45,483 nucleotides of DNA from the NCBI GenBank assembly GCA_018268195.1, contig JAFDWZ010000013.1:1-45483 (forward strand). Reading direction: 5' to 3'. Made by a program: the position numbers and the translations under genes. Each line of letters starts with the position of its first letter. Within the stretch, counting starts at the first letter, position 1. Origin of the DNA: Bacteroidota bacterium. Its GTDB lineage: Bacteria; Bacteroidota; Bacteroidia; AKYH767-A; OLB10. The notes beneath the pieces were generated by a model. It was not told where the DNA came from, did no database searches, and saw only the letters and a program-made list of their open reading frames with translations. Of this stretch, positions 43,138 through 45,483 are shown in pieces.

Positions 43138-45483
43138 ATGATAGATTTTATAACTAAGTCCATTTCAAAAATGTTCAGCAGCAAAACTGAGAGCGACTAT
43201 AAAAAACTTGCTCCGGTTATTGATCAGGTAAATGCTGTTGCTGAAAATTTGAAATCGCTCAGCAATGATGAATTAAGAAACAAAACCATTGAATTCAGAA
43301 ATAGAATTACTGAATACCTTGCAGATACAGATGCTGAACTAAATCAACTCAGTGAAGAGGCAGAAACCAATCAGGAAATGGATTCTGCCCACAAGGAAGA
43401 TTTATATGCACGCATTGATGCTCTCAAAAAAGAGCGTAATAGTAAAATTGAAGAGGTGCTAAGTGAAATTCAGGCTGAAGCATTTGCTGTAGTGCGCGAA
43501 ACTGCAAGACGTTTTACCGAAAATGCAGAACTTGTGGTAACAGCAACTGACCATGACCGCCAGCTGGTGTTAAACCGTGATGCTGTGAAAATTGAAGGTG
43601 ACAAGGCTATTTTCAGCAATACATGGACAGCAGCAGGAACCAAGATTACCTGGAACATGGTGCATTACGATGTTCAGCTTATAGGTGGTTCGGTATTGCA
43701 TCAGGGAAAAATTGCTGAGATGGCTACCGGTGAAGGAAAAACCCTTGTGGCTACGCTGCCTATTTATCTCAATGCATTACCTGGCGCTGGAGTACACGTG
43801 GTTACCGTGAATGATTACCTTGCAAAACGTGACGCGGAATGGAACGGGCCTATATTTGAGTTTTTAGGACTTACGGTTGATTGTATTGACAGACATCAGC
43901 CCAATACCGAGGAAAGACGTAACGCATATAAAGCAGACATCACTTATGGAACCAATAACGAATTTGGTTTTGATTATCTGCGTGATAATATGACACGTCA
44001 TGCCAATGAAATGGTACAGCGCCCACATCATTACGCTATTGTGGATGAGGTGGATAGTGTGTTGATTGATGATGCACGTACTCCATTGATTATTTCAGGA
44101 CCTACGCCTAAGGGTGATACTCAGGAATTTTTTGCATTGAAACCAAAGGTTGAAATTTTATTCAATGCACAGCGTAACTATGTGAATACGGTTTTGGCAG
44201 ATGCCAAAAAGAAATTTGCTGAAAACAAACCTGATGATGCAGGTATGCCACTGTTGCGCGCCTTCCGTGGTTTGCCAAGAAATAATGCATTAGTGAAATT
44301 TCTGAGTGAACAAGGCGTGAGAACGTTGCTGCAGAAAACAGAAAATCATTACATGCAGGATCAGCAAAAGGAAATGCACAAAGTAGATGCTGAACTATTT
44401 TTTGTGATTGACGAAAAAAATAACACTGTTGAACTTACTGAAAAAGGTATTGAACTCATAACTGCCAACAACGAAGATCCTAACTTCTTTGTGATGCCCG
44501 ATGTAGGTAGTGTGATTGCCGAAATTGAACGCTCTGCATTAAGCAATGAAGATAAATTAGAAAAGAAAGAAGTGCTGATGCGCGACTTTGCAATAAAGTC
44601 TGAACGTATTCACACCATCAATCAGCTGCTCAAAGCTTATACTTTGTTCGAGAAAGATGTAGAGTATATTCTTGCTGACGGTAAAGTTAAAATAGTAGAT
44701 GAACAAACCGGTCGTGTACTCGAGGGTAGAAGATATTCAGATGGATTGCATCAGGCAATTGAAGCTAAAGAAAGTGTAAAGATTGAAGCTGCAACGCAAA
44801 CCTATGCTACCATTACTCTGCAGAACTATTTCCGTATGTACCACAAACTTGCAGGTATGACGGGTACTGCCGAAACAGAAGCAGGTGAGTTTTGGGAAAT
44901 ATACAAACTGGATGTAGTTGTAATTCCAACCAACAGAAAAATTATTCGTGACGACCGTCAGGATTTGGTATATAAAACAAGACGTGAAAAATACAATGCC
45001 GTAATTGAAGAGATTGCTACACTTACAGCAGCAGGCCGTCCGGTGTTGGTGGGAACAACTTCAGTAGAAATTTCGGAGTTGCTCAGCCGTATGCTGAAAC
45101 AGCGAAACATAAAACACAACGTGTTGAACGCTAAACTGCATAAAAAGGAAGCCGACATCGTAGCAGAAGCAGGACAGGCTGGTACCGTAACCATTGCTAC
45201 CAACATGGCAGGTCGTGGTACGGATATTAAACTGGGACCTGGTGTTAAGGAAGCAGGTGGTCTTGCCATTGTAGGTACTGAGCGCCATGACTCACGAAGA
45301 GTTGACAGACAGTTACGTGGTCGTGCCGGTCGCCAGGGAGACCCGGGTTCGTCTCAGTTTTTTGTTTCGTTAGAAGACGATTTGATGCGTTTATTCGGCA
45401 GCGAAAGAATTGCCAAACTTATGGATCGTATGGGGCTGAAGGAAGGTGAAGTGATTCAGCACAGCATGATTACAAAATCTATT
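43138..45483 (+). CDS. secA: Preprotein translocase ATPase SecA (3' truncated by the window)
   Basis: Cytoplasmic motor that drives preproteins through SecYEG with ATP. The first 782 codons are present; Bacteroidota SecA is usually about 1,100 residues, so roughly 300 are missing to the right. Seen here: the N-terminal helix [20 protein letters not shown], Walker A MATGEGKT (195-202), the DEAD motif as DEVD (303-306) in [18 protein letters not shown], the preprotein cross-linking region, and the second nucleotide fold with [11 protein letters not shown] and [19 protein letters not shown]. An acidic insertion near residues 60-110 is typical of the phylum. The gene is alone under its own promoter and is important for exporting the many signal-peptide proteins in this window. 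Confidence 0.97.
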   Translation, partial: MIDFITKSISKMFSSKTESDYKKLAPVIDQVNAVAENLKSLSNDELRNKTIEFRNRITEYLADTDAELNQLSEEAETNQEMDSAHKEDLYARIDALKKERNSKIEEVLSEIQAEAFAVVRETARRFTENAELVVTATDHDRQLVLNRDAVKIEGDKAIFSNTWTAAGTKITWNMVHYDVQLIGGSVLHQGKIAEMATGEGKTLVATLPIYLNALPGAGVHVVTVNDYLAKRDAEWNGPIFEFLGLTVDCIDRHQPNTEERRNAYKADITYGTNNEFGFDYLRDNMTRHANEMVQRPHHYAIVDEVDSVLIDDARTPLIISGPTPKGDTQEFFALKPKVEILFNAQRNYVNTVLADAKKKFAENKPDDAGMPLLRAFRGLPRNNALVKFLSEQGVRTLLQKTENHYMQDQQKEMHKVDAELFFVIDEKNNTVELTEKGIELITANNEDPNFFVMPDVGSVIAEIERSALSNEDKLEKKEVLMRDFAIKSERIHTINQLLKAYTLFEKDVEYILADGKVKIVDEQTGRVLEGRRYSDGLHQAIEAKESVKIEAATQTYATITLQNYFRMYHKLAGMTGTAETEAGEFWEIYKLDVVVIPTNRKIIRDDRQDLVYKTRREKYNAVIEEIATLTAAGRPVLVGTTSVEISELLSRMLKQRNIKHNVLNAKLHKKEADIVAEAGQAGTVTIATNMAGRGTDIKLGPGVKEAGGLAIVGTERHDSRRVDRQLRGRAGRQGDPGSSQFFVSLEDDLMRLFGSERIAKLMDRMGLKEGEVIQHSMITKSI

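Noticed and set aside
1..45483. CRISPR array, prophage, insertion sequence, toxin-antitoxin or other defence system
   Set aside because: No regularly spaced repeats, transposase, integrase, phage or nuclease/defence signatures were seen on either strand.

Overview
The window reads as ordinary chromosome of a Bacteroidota bacterium, probably from the Chitinophagales/Sphingobacteriales side; the exact genus cannot be told. The evidence is type IX secretion (T9SS) C-terminal sorting domains, DUF4271 next to hemD, an ElaA acetyltransferase, the rplM-rpsI-rpsB-tsf operon, a GH92 mannosidase, almost no Shine-Dalgarno sequences, and many matches to the Bacteroidota promoter element TAnnTTTG, two of them with a TTTG -33 box at 19 nt. 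I see no phage, insertion sequence, CRISPR array, rRNA or tRNA gene.

Layout. 1-6.4 kb: the tail of an unknown gene, a large secreted lamin-tail protein, asd, a membrane zinc peptidase, a lone ABC-2 permease and an elaA-like acetyltransferase. 6.5-8.2 kb: DUF4271 and hemD (haem synthesis). 8.25-11.4 kb, minus strand: a zinc-finger/TPR anti-sigma factor overlapping its sigma factor, a 92-residue unknown and a Ycf48-like propeller. 11.6-15.9 kb: a Y-family polymerase (dinB) followed by a short DnaE with a decayed PHP domain, an ImuB/ImuC-like translesion pair. 15.9-21.4 kb, minus strand: two exported proteins, a LuxR-type response regulator and a TPR histidine kinase. 21.5-25.7 kb: metH under a complete SAM-I riboswitch with visible terminator and antiterminator. 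25.7-29.2 kb: an RluE-like pseudouridine synthase overlapping a GH92 mannosidase. 29.2-34.3 kb, minus strand: a YkgJ-type cysteine cluster protein, lysS, and the rplM-rpsI-rpsB-tsf operon. 34.6-38 kb: phosphoglucose/phosphomannose isomerase, tmk and a POT peptide transporter. 38.4-45.5 kb: an Ig-repeat T9SS protein, a secreted prenyltransferase/squalene-cyclase-fold protein, a DUF6438 lipoprotein, and secA running off the end.

Most of the window is housekeeping. The observations most worth following are: (i) a shared 14-bp motif at equal distance (32 and 33 nt) from the -7 boxes of the response-regulator gene and of the neighbouring secreted-protein gene, suggesting a local regulon; (ii) a nested inverted repeat just before metH, in addition to the riboswitch; (iii) the DinB/short DnaE pair without a visible ImuA; (iv) a 21-bp perfect inverted repeat between convergent genes. 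I found no clearly new multi-gene system and do not claim one.
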